Origin: an uncultured Erythrobacter sp. | GTDB taxonomy: Bacteria; Pseudomonadota; Alphaproteobacteria; Sphingomonadales; Sphingomonadaceae | DNA: 64,000 nucleotides | Direction: 5' to 3' | Assembly (NCBI GenBank): GCA_947502305.1 | Contig: CANMZA010000002.1 | Location: 897,041 to 961,040, forward strand | Shown here: positions 35,573 to 45,147 of the stretch, piece by piece | Position numbering within the stretch: the stretch's first letter is position 1 | Layout: every line of letters begins with the position of its first letter | Program-made: the position numbers and the translations under genes | Notes under the pieces: generated by a model | What the model was told of the DNA's origin: nothing | Database searches by the model: none | Seen by the model: the letters and a program-made list of their open reading frames with translations, nothing else

Positions 35573-36304
35573 TTAATTACTGTTGATCGCAGCGACGCCA
35601 AAGACGCCGAATGCAGGCAACGCCTGAAGAAGGTTTTGATAAAACACTGACAGACCATCTGTGCCCATCACGAGTCGGTCACCCGGTTGCAATACGGGAT
35701 CAAGCATTGTTCCTTGGCTAATCTGACCATAGTCAAACTTCGCAATCAGAACGCCTTGTGGGCTTTCGCGGAACACCGCGATTTGTTCTTGATTGGCCAC
35801 ATTGGTTGGGCCGTCAGCCATTGCGATTGCCGCAGACAGGCGCGAACCCGGTTGGAAGGCATAGACGCCTGGATCTTCGACTGCGCCTTCGACCGTTACA
35901 AGGTGAGAAGCATATTCGGAGATATTCACGCTAACCATGGGTGTACGAAGACCAGCTGCGAGCAGACGCCGTGCGACATCTTGCTCAAACTGCATGGTGG
36001 TCATGCCAGCGGCTGGAATGGAACCCAGCATCGGCAAGGACACCGCACCATCGACGCCAAGACGGACGTTTTCAACCGACAATTCCGGCTCACGAAAGAC
36101 GTTGACGGTCACTTTATCCGAAGGGCGCAGCGCATATGTCGTCGCTGGGACGTGGCTATAATTTGCCTGACCCAGATCCATGCGCGGCTGCGTCGCCGCA
36201 GCGCCAATTACAGGTTCAGGTGTCGATGCGCATCCGGCAAGAGCGACGGCCGCCGACATGCTAACCATTCCAAGACGTTTGCTGATAGAGAATTTAAAGG
36301 CCAC
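35573..36304 (-). CDS. Wza/GumB-type polysaccharide export lipoprotein
   Basis: A 243-residue outer-membrane export protein. The signal peptide ends in the lipobox VALAGC. The Poly_export domain follows (YALRPSDKVTVNVFREPELSVENVRLGVDGAVSLPMLGSIPAAG), then a SLBB domain (VSVNISEYASHLVTVEGAVEDPGVYAFQPGSRLSAAIAMADG). The start chosen is GTG at 36304, directly after AAGGGGGA. The frame runs seven codons further to an ATG at 36325, which lies upstream of that ribosome-binding site and is less likely. It exports the EPS together with the adjacent autokinase. Confidence 0.92.
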   Translation of the reverse strand: MAFKFSISKRLGMVSMSAAVALAGCASTPEPVIGAAATQPRMDLGQANYSHVPATTYALRPSDKVTVNVFREPELSVENVRLGVDGAVSLPMLGSIPAAGMTTMQFEQDVARRLLAAGLRTPMVSVNISEYASHLVTVEGAVEDPGVYAFQPGSRLSAAIAMADGPTNVANQEQIAVFRESPQGVLIAKFDYGQISQGTMLDPVLQPGDRLVMGTDGLSVFYQNLLQALPAFGVFGVAAINSN

Positions 36305-36584
36305 GTGGTCCCCCTTATTTTGCACGCCTCCTTAAACTGCGGTTCTGCGTTGTGCAACCGCATTCCGGGTGCGCCAATGGCACATCTTGTAAGGTTTTGT
36401 TTCGAATCGAGACAGCCGATCCCCCTCGGCAAATCAGCATGGCGCCGCAGATCATGCGCAAAATGGTGCGGCGCGGTGTGCGCAAATGCAGCATGGCGAC
36501 TTGCGTCATGCTTGCTAGGCTCTATCGAGTGCGGGCCGCCAAGTTGCGGAGGATTGCGCGCAATGATTGAGGAATGCACTTGGG

Positions 36585-37145
36585 ATGGCAGAGGCACCAT
36601 CAGTTTTAAGCTTAATGGCTGCGGGCTTTTATGCCCTCGTCGTGATGTCGTGCCTCGGGGCGGCCAATGTCGCGCGAACTTATCGGCAACAGCATTGGCA
36701 TTTTAAGGTTTGGATTGCCGCTGCAGTTTTGTTCGCGGTGTTTATCTTTTCGCGGATTTTTGGTTTTGAAGAGGTGTTGCGCGCCGATTTGCGCGGCTGG
36801 CTGCGATCCGAAGACATGGTGGAAGACCGCCGCGTGGTGCAAGGCGCCTTCATCGCCAGTGCGCTTGGGGTCTTCGCATTGGCAGGCTTGTACGGCGTAT
36901 ATTGGGTGTCGCGCAGAATTCATGGACGGCGCAATATTGCCGTTGCGATCGCCGGGGGGAGCTGCGTCGTCATGCTTGGTTTGATCGCGCTGCGCACGAT
37001 TTCTCTGCATGCGATGGACCGGTTGCTTTACGGCCCGCTAAAGCTGAATTGGGTCGGAGACCTCGGCGCGAGCGCGGCGATTATTGCGGCGGCGGCCTAT
37101 TATATCTGGCTGATTCGCCAGCCTAAACCTACCAAGCGGCGCTGA
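36585..37145 (+). CDS. Small polytopic membrane protein, unknown
   Basis: About 186 residues with four or five hydrophobic helices (SVLSLMAAGFYALVVMSCLGAANVA, VWIAAAVLFAVFIFSRIFGF, GAFIASALGVFALAGLYGVYWV, IAVAIAGGSCVVMLGLIALRTISL, LGASAAIIAAAAYYIWLI) and a basic tail. I do not recognise a family. It is transcribed away from the wza gene across about 280 bp with no recognisable feature, and ends 4 bp before the convergent wecB. The listed start is the ATG with GAGG upstream; a TTG at 36567 is in frame. Confidence 0.6.
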   Translation: MAEAPSVLSLMAAGFYALVVMSCLGAANVARTYRQQHWHFKVWIAAAVLFAVFIFSRIFGFEEVLRADLRGWLRSEDMVEDRRVVQGAFIASALGVFALAGLYGVYWVSRRIHGRRNIAVAIAGGSCVVMLGLIALRTISLHAMDRLLYGPLKLNWVGDLGASAAIIAAAAYYIWLIRQPKPTKRR

Positions 37146-37149
37146 ACGG

Positions 37150-38304
37150 TTATTTGCCTGATTGCTGCGCATGAGCGGCGGCTATGATCTGCGCTATCCG
37201 CTGGCTTGATGTGCCATCGCCATAGGGGTTGTGAGCCTGCGCCATCGCGCGATAGGCCGCTTTATCGTCAAGCAATTGCGCGGTCTCACGAAGGATGTTT
37301 TCTGTATTCGCCCCGACCAGACGCGATGTTCCTGCCGCCACACCTTCTGGTCGCTCAGTGGTATCACGCATGACCAATACCGGTTTGCCAAGGCTTGGTG
37401 CTTCTTCTTGGATACCGCCAGAATCGGTCAAGACGATCTCGGATGCCTCCATCATAGCCACGAAATTGAGGTAATCCAGCGGCTCAATCAGGGCGACATT
37501 GGCCAGAACTGATAGGGCAGGGCGCATCACCTCCACGACATTGGGATTAGGGTGCATCGGATAGATTATTGCGACATCATCGCGCTGCGCCAATTCGGTC
37601 AGGGCGGCTGCGATCTGGTGCATTCCGCTACCAAAATTCTCTCGCCGATGTGCGGTCACGCAAATGATACGCCGCCCGGCGAACTTTTCCTTTAATTCGG
37701 TAACGATGGGGCTCAATTCAGGGTTCGCCGCGATCTTTTCGCGGGTTTCGAGCAATGCGTCGATTACCGTGTTGCCGGTCACATGAATGGCGCTTTGCGG
37801 AATATTCTCGTTCAACAAAGCCGCCGCAGCGCCGTCCGTTGGCGCAAAATGCAAATCCGCGACAGCGCCGGTGACTTTGCGATTCACTTCCTCTGGCCAA
37901 GGGGCATAGATATCGCCGCTGCGCAGGCCGGCCTCCACATGTCCAACCGGAATACGCCGGAAATAACAGGCCAGCGTCGCCATCATTGTAGTGAGCGTGT
38001 CGCCATGCACCAAAACGCGATCAGGTTTCTCAACGTCAAGGGCTTCGCCAAACCGGATTACAATGCGGGCAGCAAGCGCATCGAGGCTCTGTCCGGATTG
38101 CATCAGGTCGAGATCAATATCGGGTTCAATCCCAGCAAGCTCTAACACCTGATCGAGCATCTCACGGTGCTGCGCTGTTACCGCGACCCGCACGTCGAAT
38201 TGCTCGCTGTCACGCAAAGCTGCGACGACTGGAAACATTTTGATCGCTTCGGGCCGCGTGCCGAATGTCACAAGGATGCGCGGGCGGGCGCGATCGCCGG
38301 TCAT
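37150..38304 (-). CDS. wecB: UDP-GlcNAc 2-epimerase (non-hydrolysing)
   Basis: A 384-residue WecB-type epimerase interconverting UDP-GlcNAc and UDP-ManNAc. Landmarks: GTRPEAIKMFPVVAAL at the N-terminus, VHGDTLTTMMATLACYF, ICVTAHRRENFGSGM, and LTDSGGIQEEAPSLGKPVLVMRDTTERPEGV. The ATG overlaps the wecC stop by four bases, so the two enzymes are co-translated and together make UDP-ManNAcA. Confidence 0.96.
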   Translation of the reverse strand: MTGDRARPRILVTFGTRPEAIKMFPVVAALRDSEQFDVRVAVTAQHREMLDQVLELAGIEPDIDLDLMQSGQSLDALAARIVIRFGEALDVEKPDRVLVHGDTLTTMMATLACYFRRIPVGHVEAGLRSGDIYAPWPEEVNRKVTGAVADLHFAPTDGAAAALLNENIPQSAIHVTGNTVIDALLETREKIAANPELSPIVTELKEKFAGRRIICVTAHRRENFGSGMHQIAAALTELAQRDDVAIIYPMHPNPNVVEVMRPALSVLANVALIEPLDYLNFVAMMEASEIVLTDSGGIQEEAPSLGKPVLVMRDTTERPEGVAAGTSRLVGANTENILRETAQLLDDKAAYRAMAQAHNPYGDGTSSQRIAQIIAAAHAQQSGK

Positions 38305-39605
38305 TTTTTCAGCATGCCGCGTGTGTCGAACACCAGCTTACCCGCCAGATCGGCTGGGGTTAGATGTTTGAATGCGGAATGGTCGACCAACACAACAACA
38401 ATCTCCGCCTCCGATAGCGCAGCGTCAAGCCCAGTTAAAACCGCGCCGGTCCCCTCAAGACCCTTGGGCAGTTTTTCGGTGAAAGGCTCCACCGCCAGCA
38501 CACGCTCACCCAGATCGGCGCAGAGGTTTTCTGCGATTTCAAGGGCGGGACTTTCGCGGAAATCATCAATGTCCGGCTTAAAGGCGAGGCCGAGCAGAGC
38601 AACTTTTGCGTCCGGCGCGGCACTGATTAGCGCGCGAATGCGCCTTTCTGTATGGACCGCTTTGTGGTCATTCACTTCGCGGGCTGTGCGCACGATCCGC
38701 GCCGATTTGGGTGCGCCCGCGACGAGGAACCACGGATCAACCGCGATGCAATGTCCGCCGACACCGGGGCCGGGTTGCAAAATATTGACCCGCGGATGCC
38801 GGTTGGCCAAGCGGATGACATCCCAAACATCAACGCCAATCTCATCAGCGATCATCGACAATTCGTTGGCAAATGCGATGTTCACATCACGAAAGCTGTT
38901 TTCGACCAGTTTGACAGTTTCAGCGACACGCGAATTGGTGACGAGGCAGTCGCCTTTTACGAAGCTTTTATAGAGGGCCGCCGCACTCTCAGCGCAATCT
39001 GGCGTCATGCCGCCAACCACCCGGTCATTGTTGACGAGCTCTTGCACGATCTTGCCGGGCAAAACGCGTTCCGGGCAATAGGCGATTGCAATGTCACCGC
39101 CGGTTTCTGCGCCGAATTTGGGCATGTTGAGATCAGGACGGATATCCGCGATGATCTGGGCGACCCGTTCTGTTGTGCCGACCGGAGAGGTGCTTTCAAC
39201 GATAATGCATGCGCCGGGCAGAATATTGGGCGCAATCGAGCGAGCAGCGGCCTCGACGTAAGAAATGTCTGGGGCATTGTCCGGGCCCAGCGGGGTCGGG
39301 ACCGCGATCATGTAATAATGCGCGGCAGGGACAAGTGTAGAGGCCACGAGCCGCTGAGAGCTGATCGCTTCGCCAACCAATCGGTCCAGATCGCGCTCTT
39401 CAATATGGACGCCGCCCGCATTCACGGTTTCGACCACATGATTCGAAACATCCACACCGCACACGTCCCAGCCATAGCTGGCCAGCACCGCTGCGGTTGG
39501 CAGGCCGATATAGCCCAGTCCGATAACAGCGATCTGATGATCAGGCGCAGGTTGAATCGCTGCGTCCGGCCCAAAAGCGGTGGTTGCATCGAAAGGGGCG
39601 TTCAT
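38301..39605 (-). CDS. wecC: UDP-N-acetyl-D-mannosamine dehydrogenase
   Basis: A 434-residue UDP-sugar dehydrogenase: NAD-binding IAVIGLGYIGLPTAAVLASYGW near residues 24-45, VESTSPVGTTERV, and the active-site segment ILQPGPGVGGHCIAVDPWFL with the catalytic Cys. The GHCIAVDPWFL sequence favours UDP-ManNAc dehydrogenase over UDP-glucose dehydrogenase. It makes the uronic acid UDP-ManNAcA. Coupled to wecB. Confidence 0.93.
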   Translation of the reverse strand: MNAPFDATTAFGPDAAIQPAPDHQIAVIGLGYIGLPTAAVLASYGWDVCGVDVSNHVVETVNAGGVHIEERDLDRLVGEAISSQRLVASTLVPAAHYYMIAVPTPLGPDNAPDISYVEAAARSIAPNILPGACIIVESTSPVGTTERVAQIIADIRPDLNMPKFGAETGGDIAIAYCPERVLPGKIVQELVNNDRVVGGMTPDCAESAAALYKSFVKGDCLVTNSRVAETVKLVENSFRDVNIAFANELSMIADEIGVDVWDVIRLANRHPRVNILQPGPGVGGHCIAVDPWFLVAGAPKSARIVRTAREVNDHKAVHTERRIRALISAAPDAKVALLGLAFKPDIDDFRESPALEIAENLCADLGERVLAVEPFTEKLPKGLEGTGAVLTGLDAALSEAEIVVVLVDHSAFKHLTPADLAGKLVFDTRGMLKK

Positions 39606-39726
39606 TGTCTCAAAGTCCTCGCACAGATATTACGAGCGACCTTGAGCAGCGATGGGTAAATATCGCGTTAGGGTAAGCTGTTTTCTTTGTTTTTGCGCTG
39701 GGTTTTGTCTTCCGGGTTTGGCGAAA

Positions 39727-40209
39727 TCAAATTTTGCCTGTCTCGATAAATGTCCCGATTGCCTCTCGCAGCTGGCGGGCCGTTGGTGAGAGGGGCGCTT
39801 CGGCATTTCCCATCGCCAGCCCTTCGGTAATCTTGCCGGGCAAATCACCTTCATCCATTGCGATCAGAATGCCGCTGCGGCCTTCCAAATTCTTGGCGGT
39901 CGCCGCCTGATGGTCATTGCGGTGTTCGCCGCGTGCAAAACGCCTTGGGAACAGGATGATCGGTGTTTCAAAACGCTGCGCGGTGAGGACAGTACCGATC
40001 CCCGCATGGGCGACAATTAACCGGCTTTTCTGCGTCAATTCTTCGAATTCAGACGGCCCAATTTTCTCGCGTGCCGTCATATTTTTCGGCTGATAAGTGC
40101 CGTGCCCAGTTTGAGCAATGACGTCCATTTCAAGGCTCGGGGCGATGCGGTCCATCGCCTCGATCAGCCGATCAAAGCCCAATTGCATGCCGACGGTAAC
40201 AAGGATCAC
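39727..40209 (-). CDS. PssE/Alg13-like glycosyltransferase catalytic subunit
   Basis: A 160-residue protein corresponding to the C-terminal half of a GT28 enzyme. The visible segments are ILVTVGMQLGFDRLIEAMDRIA and LIVAHAGIGTVLTAQRFETPIILFPRRFARGEHRNDHQ. It pairs with the PssD/Alg14-like protein, whose stop it overlaps (GTGA). In PssD-PssE and Alg13-Alg14 systems the small soluble subunit is recruited to the membrane by its partner to transfer a sugar to a lipid-linked acceptor. Confidence 0.85.
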   Translation of the reverse strand: MILVTVGMQLGFDRLIEAMDRIAPSLEMDVIAQTGHGTYQPKNMTAREKIGPSEFEELTQKSRLIVAHAGIGTVLTAQRFETPIILFPRRFARGEHRNDHQAATAKNLEGRSGILIAMDEGDLPGKITEGLAMGNAEAPLSPTARQLREAIGTFIETGKI

Positions 40210-40664
40210 AGCACCGCTCCGCGATATTTGACGCGCGGTTCATCGGCGACATCGGGCCACTGCGTCAGGCATTGATGCGCAAACCGCTTTGATAATTTGC
40301 CGCACATGGACAGTTGTTCGCCATTGGCGACGCTGTCGATCCACAAAGTCCGTGCACCGATCAATCGCCCAGCCATCAGGCAAAAGAAGCCCGGCGCAGC
40401 CCCGGTGGAAAGCACAATATGCGGGCGGTGTTTCAGGACGATCCACAAGGCGACAAAGCCGCAAAGGGCCGATTTAAAGGGCTTATCTTGATTGCAGTCC
40501 GGCAAAGTGTCGGCATTTGCTATGCCGCGCTGCTGGGCAATATCCCGGTCTGTGGTGGCAAAGCGAACATCATATTCTTCGAGCTTAGGCCGCAGCAACA
40601 TCAACTGCTCCCAATGCCCACCGCCCGATGCGACCGCTAGAACTTTGCGGCTGGATTTCGTCAT
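40206..40664 (-). CDS. PssD/Alg14-like glycosyltransferase membrane subunit
   Basis: A 152-residue protein of the Alg14/PssD family: KVLAVASGGGHWEQLMLLRPKLEEYDVRFATTD at the N-terminus, HRPHIVLSTGAAPGFFCLMAGRLIGARTLWIDSVAN, and a hydrophobic segment (FVALWIVLK). It forms the acceptor-binding, membrane-associated half of a split glycosyltransferase with the downstream gene. It is the outermost EPS gene on this side and is divergent from the CoA-transferase gene across about 150 bp. Confidence 0.85.
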   Translation of the reverse strand: MTKSSRKVLAVASGGGHWEQLMLLRPKLEEYDVRFATTDRDIAQQRGIANADTLPDCNQDKPFKSALCGFVALWIVLKHRPHIVLSTGAAPGFFCLMAGRLIGARTLWIDSVANGEQLSMCGKLSKRFAHQCLTQWPDVADEPRVKYRGAVL

Positions 40665-40816
40665 TGCGGATCGCCGCCCCTTTGGTGCTGACAGTGAGAA
40701 TATTCGTTTCGCTCCCCTATTGCTGAGTGTCGCAAAGTGTCAATCGGGCTTGCCCTTGCTGCGGCCTGTCGGCACAATTGATCGCAAGAATGCGTGCGCA
40801 TGAGGGAGCGACAAAT

Positions 40817-41896
40817 ATGAGCGATAAATCGGGGCCACTGACTGGGCTAAAAGTGATCGAATTTGCTGGCATTGGGCCCGGGCCTCATGCGGCAATGCTG
40901 CTCGCTGATTTGGGCGCAGATGTGGTGCGGATTGATCGCCCAGGCAGCAGAGTGTCCAATCCCGTGGTTGAGCGTGCTCGTCACCGGGCCAGCGTCGATC
41001 TGAAAACCGATGAGGGCAAGGCCTTTTGCCTTGATGCAGCCGCCAAGGCCGACGTTTTGATCGAGGGGTTTCGCCCCGGTGTGATGGAGCGCTTGGGGCT
41101 CGGGCCGGATGAATTGCTCGCGATCAATCCGGGGCTTGTCTATGCGCGGATGACCGGTTGGGGCCAAACCGGTCCGCTGGCGCAGGCTGCTGGTCACGAT
41201 ATCAATTATATCGCCATCACCGGCGCACTCTCAGCAGTTGGCAAAGCGGGCGAAACCGCCACCCCGCCGCAGAATTTGGTCGGCGATTTTGGCGGCGGTT
41301 CAATGTATTGCGCCTTTGGCATTATGGCGGCGCTTTATGAGCGCGCGCAATCGGGCAAAGGGCAAGTCGTCGACGCAGCCATTGTTGATGGGGCAACAAG
41401 TCTGATGAGTTTCTTCTTTGGCGCACGGCATGTGCCGTATCTGACTACAGATCGCGGCAAAGGGATGCTGGGCGGCGCGGCCCATTTCTATCGCTGCTTT
41501 GAATGCAGCGATGGTGAGGAGATATCCCTTGGCTCCATCGAACCGCAATTTTACGCAGAATTGCTCGCCAAATCAGGCGCCCCTGCTGAGCTTGCGGAGG
41601 CGCAAATGAACCCGGCCAATTGGGACGATTATGCTGAGAAACTGGCGGCGCTGTTTAAGACCAAAACGCGCGCGGAATGGACGGCGCTGCTCGAAGGGTC
41701 GGATGCGTGTTTCGCGCCAGTGCTGGGCATAGTGGAGGCGCGCGATCATCCGCATATGAAAGAACGCGGCGCCTATGTTGAACATGACGGGGAATGGCAC
41801 ACCGCACCGGCCCCGCGCTTTGGCCGCACACCTGGCGCCGTTCGTTCCAGCAGTGATGATGGCGCAGAAGTCGTCAACGCTTGGGCCAAAGGATAA
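40817..41896 (+). CDS. Alpha-methylacyl-CoA racemase-type CoA transferase (CaiB/BaiF family)
   Basis: A 359-residue class III CoA-transferase-fold protein. His127 (AAGHDINYIAITG) and Asp157 (NLVGDFGGGSMY) match the catalytic pair of alpha-methylacyl-CoA racemases (His126/Asp156 in the mycobacterial enzyme). It probably interconverts 2R- and 2S-methylacyl-CoA. The start at 40817 is preceded by GAGGGAG at spacing eight; the frame extends upstream to 40727 without support. It is followed after 6 bp by a MaoC dehydratase. Function fits with the acyl-CoA dehydrogenase pair at the other edge of the EPS block. Confidence 0.87.
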   Translation: MSDKSGPLTGLKVIEFAGIGPGPHAAMLLADLGADVVRIDRPGSRVSNPVVERARHRASVDLKTDEGKAFCLDAAAKADVLIEGFRPGVMERLGLGPDELLAINPGLVYARMTGWGQTGPLAQAAGHDINYIAITGALSAVGKAGETATPPQNLVGDFGGGSMYCAFGIMAALYERAQSGKGQVVDAAIVDGATSLMSFFFGARHVPYLTTDRGKGMLGGAAHFYRCFECSDGEEISLGSIEPQFYAELLAKSGAPAELAEAQMNPANWDDYAEKLAALFKTKTRAEWTALLEGSDACFAPVLGIVEARDHPHMKERGAYVEHDGEWHTAPAPRFGRTPGAVRSSSDDGAEVVNAWAKG

Positions 41897-41902
41897 AGCG
41901 CG

Positions 41903-42355
41903 ATGGCAGGCAAATTCTTCGATCAATGGCAAGTGGGCGAGCAATTGGACCACGATATTCGCCGCACAGTGACCGAGACGGATAATCTTCTGTTCTCGAC
42001 CATGACCCATAATCCTCAGCCGCTGCATCTTGATATTGAGGCCGCAAAGGAAAGCGGTTTTGGCCAGATTTTGGTCAATTCTACTTTCACATTTGCCTTG
42101 CTGGTTGGTCTGTCGGTTGGTGACACAACTTTGGGGACGTTGGTCGCCAATCTGGGATTTGATAAGGTCGTGACGCCAAAACCGGTGTTTATCGGCGACA
42201 CGCTTCGCGCGCGCAGCGAGGTCAAGGAATTGCGGGAGAGTAAATCACGCCCCAAGGCCGGGATCGTCACTTTCACGCACGAATTGCTGAACCAACGTGA
42301 TGAAATTGTGTGCCGGTGTGAACGCTCGGCTTTGCTCAGCAAGGCGGCAGCTTAA
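41903..42355 (+). CDS. MaoC-family (hot-dog) dehydratase
   Basis: A 150-residue single hot-dog-fold protein. The R-hydratase-type catalytic segment is visible as [32 protein letters not shown] (Asn/His instead of the more usual Asp/His). The nearest described type is mesaconyl/enoyl-CoA hydratase. It has an AAAGGA ribosome-binding site and is in an operon with the racemase-type gene. The substrate is probably a branched enoyl-CoA, by association. Confidence 0.85.
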   Translation: MAGKFFDQWQVGEQLDHDIRRTVTETDNLLFSTMTHNPQPLHLDIEAAKESGFGQILVNSTFTFALLVGLSVGDTTLGTLVANLGFDKVVTPKPVFIGDTLRARSEVKELRESKSRPKAGIVTFTHELLNQRDEIVCRCERSALLSKAAA

Positions 42356-42422
42356 CCGCTAACTTGACGACCGGTAAGCAATCGGCGCAAGAACGAGAAT
42401 AAGAGAGAAAAGGGAGAGGGTC

Positions 42423-44354
42423 ATGCGCAAGCTGAAAACCGCATTGGGATTGAAAATTGCCGGAACGTCGATTGCCGCGCTCGCCTTGGCAGCATGCAGC
42501 AGCGATCCAGATCTGGACGCATCGCAGACCGGCGATGGCACTGACACGATTGAGCTGTCCGAATTTCCCGATCGTCCTTATTGGGGCGACACCCATCTCC
42601 ACACTGATAATTCTGTCGATGCCTTTGGCTTTGGCGTGCGGCTTGGGCCAGAGGAAGCCTTGCGCTTTGCCAGCGGCGAAGAAGTGACCGCGACCACCGG
42701 CGCGCAGGCAAAGCTCGCCCGGCCGCTCGATTTTCTCGTCATCGCCGATCACTCCGATGCGCTGGGCGCGACCCGCCGCCTGTATGATGCGCCGCGCTGG
42801 TATGTGAATTGGGTTATCGGCGATGAAACCGTGCTGCGCTGGTATGATATGATGCATGAAAGCCCGGAGCAATCGCAGCTCGCCATTGCGGAATTAATCA
42901 CGGCGGCATCCAATGGAACCGTGCCGGAAGCTCTTGCCGATCCAGAAACAGCGGCGGAAAACACCAAGGATATTTGGAACACCCATCTGGGCATGCTGGA
43001 CCGCTATAATCAGCCGGGCACGTTCACTGCGATTGCTGGTTATGAATGGACGCGGATGCCGGGCGGCAACAATCTGCACCGCGTCGTAATGTTCCGCGAT
43101 GGCAGTGACCGCACGCGTCAGACCATTCCGTTTCCCGGCCTCAGCACAACCGCAGAACAGCTGTGGGATTACATGGCCGCATATGAGGCGGAAACCGGCG
43201 GCAGAGTTCTGGCGATCCCGCATAACAGCAACGTATCCAACGGCTTGATGTTTGAAACCACAATGCCCGATGGCTCGCCAATGACGGCAGAATATGCCGC
43301 AAAACGCGCCGCAGCAGAGCCGGTGGTGGAAGTTACGCAAATCAAAGGCGACAGCGAAACGCATCCTTTCTTGTCCCCCAATGACGAAATGGCGGGCTTC
43401 GGTGTGGGCGGCTGGGATCGTGGTAATCTGTCGCTCACGCAGGAGAGTACACCGGATATGTATGCCGGGTCATATGCGCGCTCGGCGCTGCTGCGCGGGT
43501 TGTCCCTCGAACAGCAGATGGGCGTTAATCCTTATGCTTTTGGGATGATAGGCTCGACTGACAGTCACACATCACTCGCGACCGGTGATGAAGACAATTT
43601 TTACGGCAAGCACACCGGGACAGAACCGGCGAGTGAGGATCGCGCCATTGTCCCGCAAAATCTGGGCACCCGGATTGGGCGTTTCGGCTGGCATTATCTT
43701 GCGGGCGGCTATGCGGCGGCATGGGCGCGCGGCAACACACGCGCCGAGATTTTCGACGCTTTCGCCCGGCGCGAAGTTTACGCCACGACCGGGCCGCGCA
43801 TGAGTGTGCGTATTTTTGGCGGGTTTGATTTTACCGCTGATGATTGGAACGGTGATTGGGTCCGCGCCGGATATACGCGCGGCGTTCCAATGGGCGGCGA
43901 ACTGACCGACACTGGCAGTGCGCCGACGTTTCTGATCAGCGCGCTCAAAGACCCAGACGGCGCAAATCTGGACCGAGTGCAGATCGTCAAAGGTTGGGTG
44001 AGTGCATCGGGAGAGACGCAGGAGCGAGTCTTTGACGTCGTGTGGAGCGATATGGACACGCGCGCGCGCAGTGGCGGGCGAGTGCCGGCCGTTGGCGACA
44101 CAGTGAACCGAGAAGATGCGACCTACACCAATTCCATCGGTGCGGCCGAATTGCGCACCACGTGGAGCGATCCAGAATACACGGCCGGGCAAAGTGCGTT
44201 TTATTATGTCCGCGTGCTGGAAATCCCCACGCCGCGTTGGCCGCTATTCGATGCGGTGCGGTTCGGATTTGAACTGCCCGAGGACGCCATGGCGGAGGCG
44301 GTCGCGCAGGAACGCGCCTACACCTCGCCAATTTGGCTCAAACCCGCGGAGTGA
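42423..44354 (+). CDS. DUF3604 lipoprotein, PHP-like metallo-domain
   Basis: A 643-residue protein with a lipoprotein signal (AALALAACSS). DUF3604 proteins have a PHP-like metal site; visible metal-binding candidates are YWGDTHLHTDNSVDAF near residue 55, FLVIADHSDALGATRR near 103, IPHNSNVSNG near 266, and GSTDSHTSLATGDEDNF near 378. The enzymatic function of DUF3604 is not established. It is preceded by a strong ribosome-binding site (AGGGAGAGGG) and begins an operon with a parvulin-type protein and a HupE/UreJ-like protein. Confidence 0.85.
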   Translation: MRKLKTALGLKIAGTSIAALALAACSSDPDLDASQTGDGTDTIELSEFPDRPYWGDTHLHTDNSVDAFGFGVRLGPEEALRFASGEEVTATTGAQAKLARPLDFLVIADHSDALGATRRLYDAPRWYVNWVIGDETVLRWYDMMHESPEQSQLAIAELITAASNGTVPEALADPETAAENTKDIWNTHLGMLDRYNQPGTFTAIAGYEWTRMPGGNNLHRVVMFRDGSDRTRQTIPFPGLSTTAEQLWDYMAAYEAETGGRVLAIPHNSNVSNGLMFETTMPDGSPMTAEYAAKRAAAEPVVEVTQIKGDSETHPFLSPNDEMAGFGVGGWDRGNLSLTQESTPDMYAGSYARSALLRGLSLEQQMGVNPYAFGMIGSTDSHTSLATGDEDNFYGKHTGTEPASEDRAIVPQNLGTRIGRFGWHYLAGGYAAAWARGNTRAEIFDAFARREVYATTGPRMSVRIFGGFDFTADDWNGDWVRAGYTRGVPMGGELTDTGSAPTFLISALKDPDGANLDRVQIVKGWVSASGETQERVFDVVWSDMDTRARSGGRVPAVGDTVNREDATYTNSIGAAELRTTWSDPEYTAGQSAFYYVRVLEIPTPRWPLFDAVRFGFELPEDAMAEAVAQERAYTSPIWLKPAE

Positions 44355-44358
44355 CGCT

Positions 44359-45147
44359 GTGACCTTGCCGGCTTGGGCGCGCGAGCCATTGGTCCATTTT
44401 TTGGCGCTTGGCGCGGTGCTTTATGTTGCGCTGACTTGGAATGCGGATCCGGTCGATCCGGCGTCGCGATCCATTGCAGTAACCGCCGAGGATCAGGCGC
44501 AACTTTCGCTCGCATTTGAGCGTCTGATGCGGCGCGCGCCTACCGATGCAGAATTGGATGTGCGAATCTCCCAATTTGTGCGGGATGAGGTGCTGTACCG
44601 CGAAGCTTTAAGGCTGGGGTTGGATCAAGGCGATGCCGTGGTGCGTCAACGCATGGTGGCAAAGATGGATATGTCTGCAAGCGCAGCGGCGGAGGTGGCA
44701 AAGCCAGATGATGCTCAATTGCGCGCCTATTACGACGAAAATGCCGCGAGATATGCAGGCGACGTGCTGGTTTCATTTGAGCAGGCCTATTTTACGGCTG
44801 AGAGCGGCGCGATTGCAGCATTGCGCAATCCGGACGCGGCGGGCGAAGCGATCAGCTTGCCTGCTTCGCTGGAGGCTGCGTCTTTGCGCGATGTCCAAAG
44901 CCAATTTGGGGAAGAATTCACCCGCGCTCTCGCCGAACTGGAGCCCGAGGCGGCGTGGCAAGGCCCGGTTCGTTCTGGATTTGGCTGGCACTTGGTCCGT
45001 TTGAGCGAACGGAGCGCGCAAACAGCTTCCTTTGATTCGGTGCGAGAGCGGGTCGAGAACGATTGGCGCAGCGCCGAAATTGCGTCGCGCAAAGAGGCCG
45101 CTTTTGAGGTCTTGCTCAGCGCATATCAGGTAGAGATAGACCGGTGA
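44359..45147 (+). CDS. Parvulin-type peptidyl-prolyl isomerase, membrane-anchored
   Basis: A 262-residue protein with one N-terminal membrane helix (LVHFLALGAVLYVALTW), a SurA/PpiD-like helical segment (residues 45-130, VRDEVLYREALRLGLDQGDAVVRQRMVAKMD), and a degenerate rotamase-like domain (EEFTRALAELEPEAAWQGPVRSGFGWHLVRLSER). It probably helps fold or secrete neighbouring envelope proteins. The GTG start lies 4 bp after the DUF3604 stop. The frame extends further upstream, but only inside the previous gene. Confidence 0.78.
   Translation: MTLPAWAREPLVHFLALGAVLYVALTWNADPVDPASRSIAVTAEDQAQLSLAFERLMRRAPTDAELDVRISQFVRDEVLYREALRLGLDQGDAVVRQRMVAKMDMSASAAAEVAKPDDAQLRAYYDENAARYAGDVLVSFEQAYFTAESGAIAALRNPDAAGEAISLPASLEAASLRDVQSQFGEEFTRALAELEPEAAWQGPVRSGFGWHLVRLSERSAQTASFDSVRERVENDWRSAEIASRKEAAFEVLLSAYQVEIDR

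Noticed and set aside
35687-36706. 339-codon plus-strand open frame
   Set aside because: It is antisense to the Wza-type exporter, whose lipobox and domains are clear; the translation is rich in Arg/Cys/His and matches no family.
38652-39659. 335-codon plus-strand open frame
   Set aside because: It is antisense to wecC, which is unmistakable on the minus strand.
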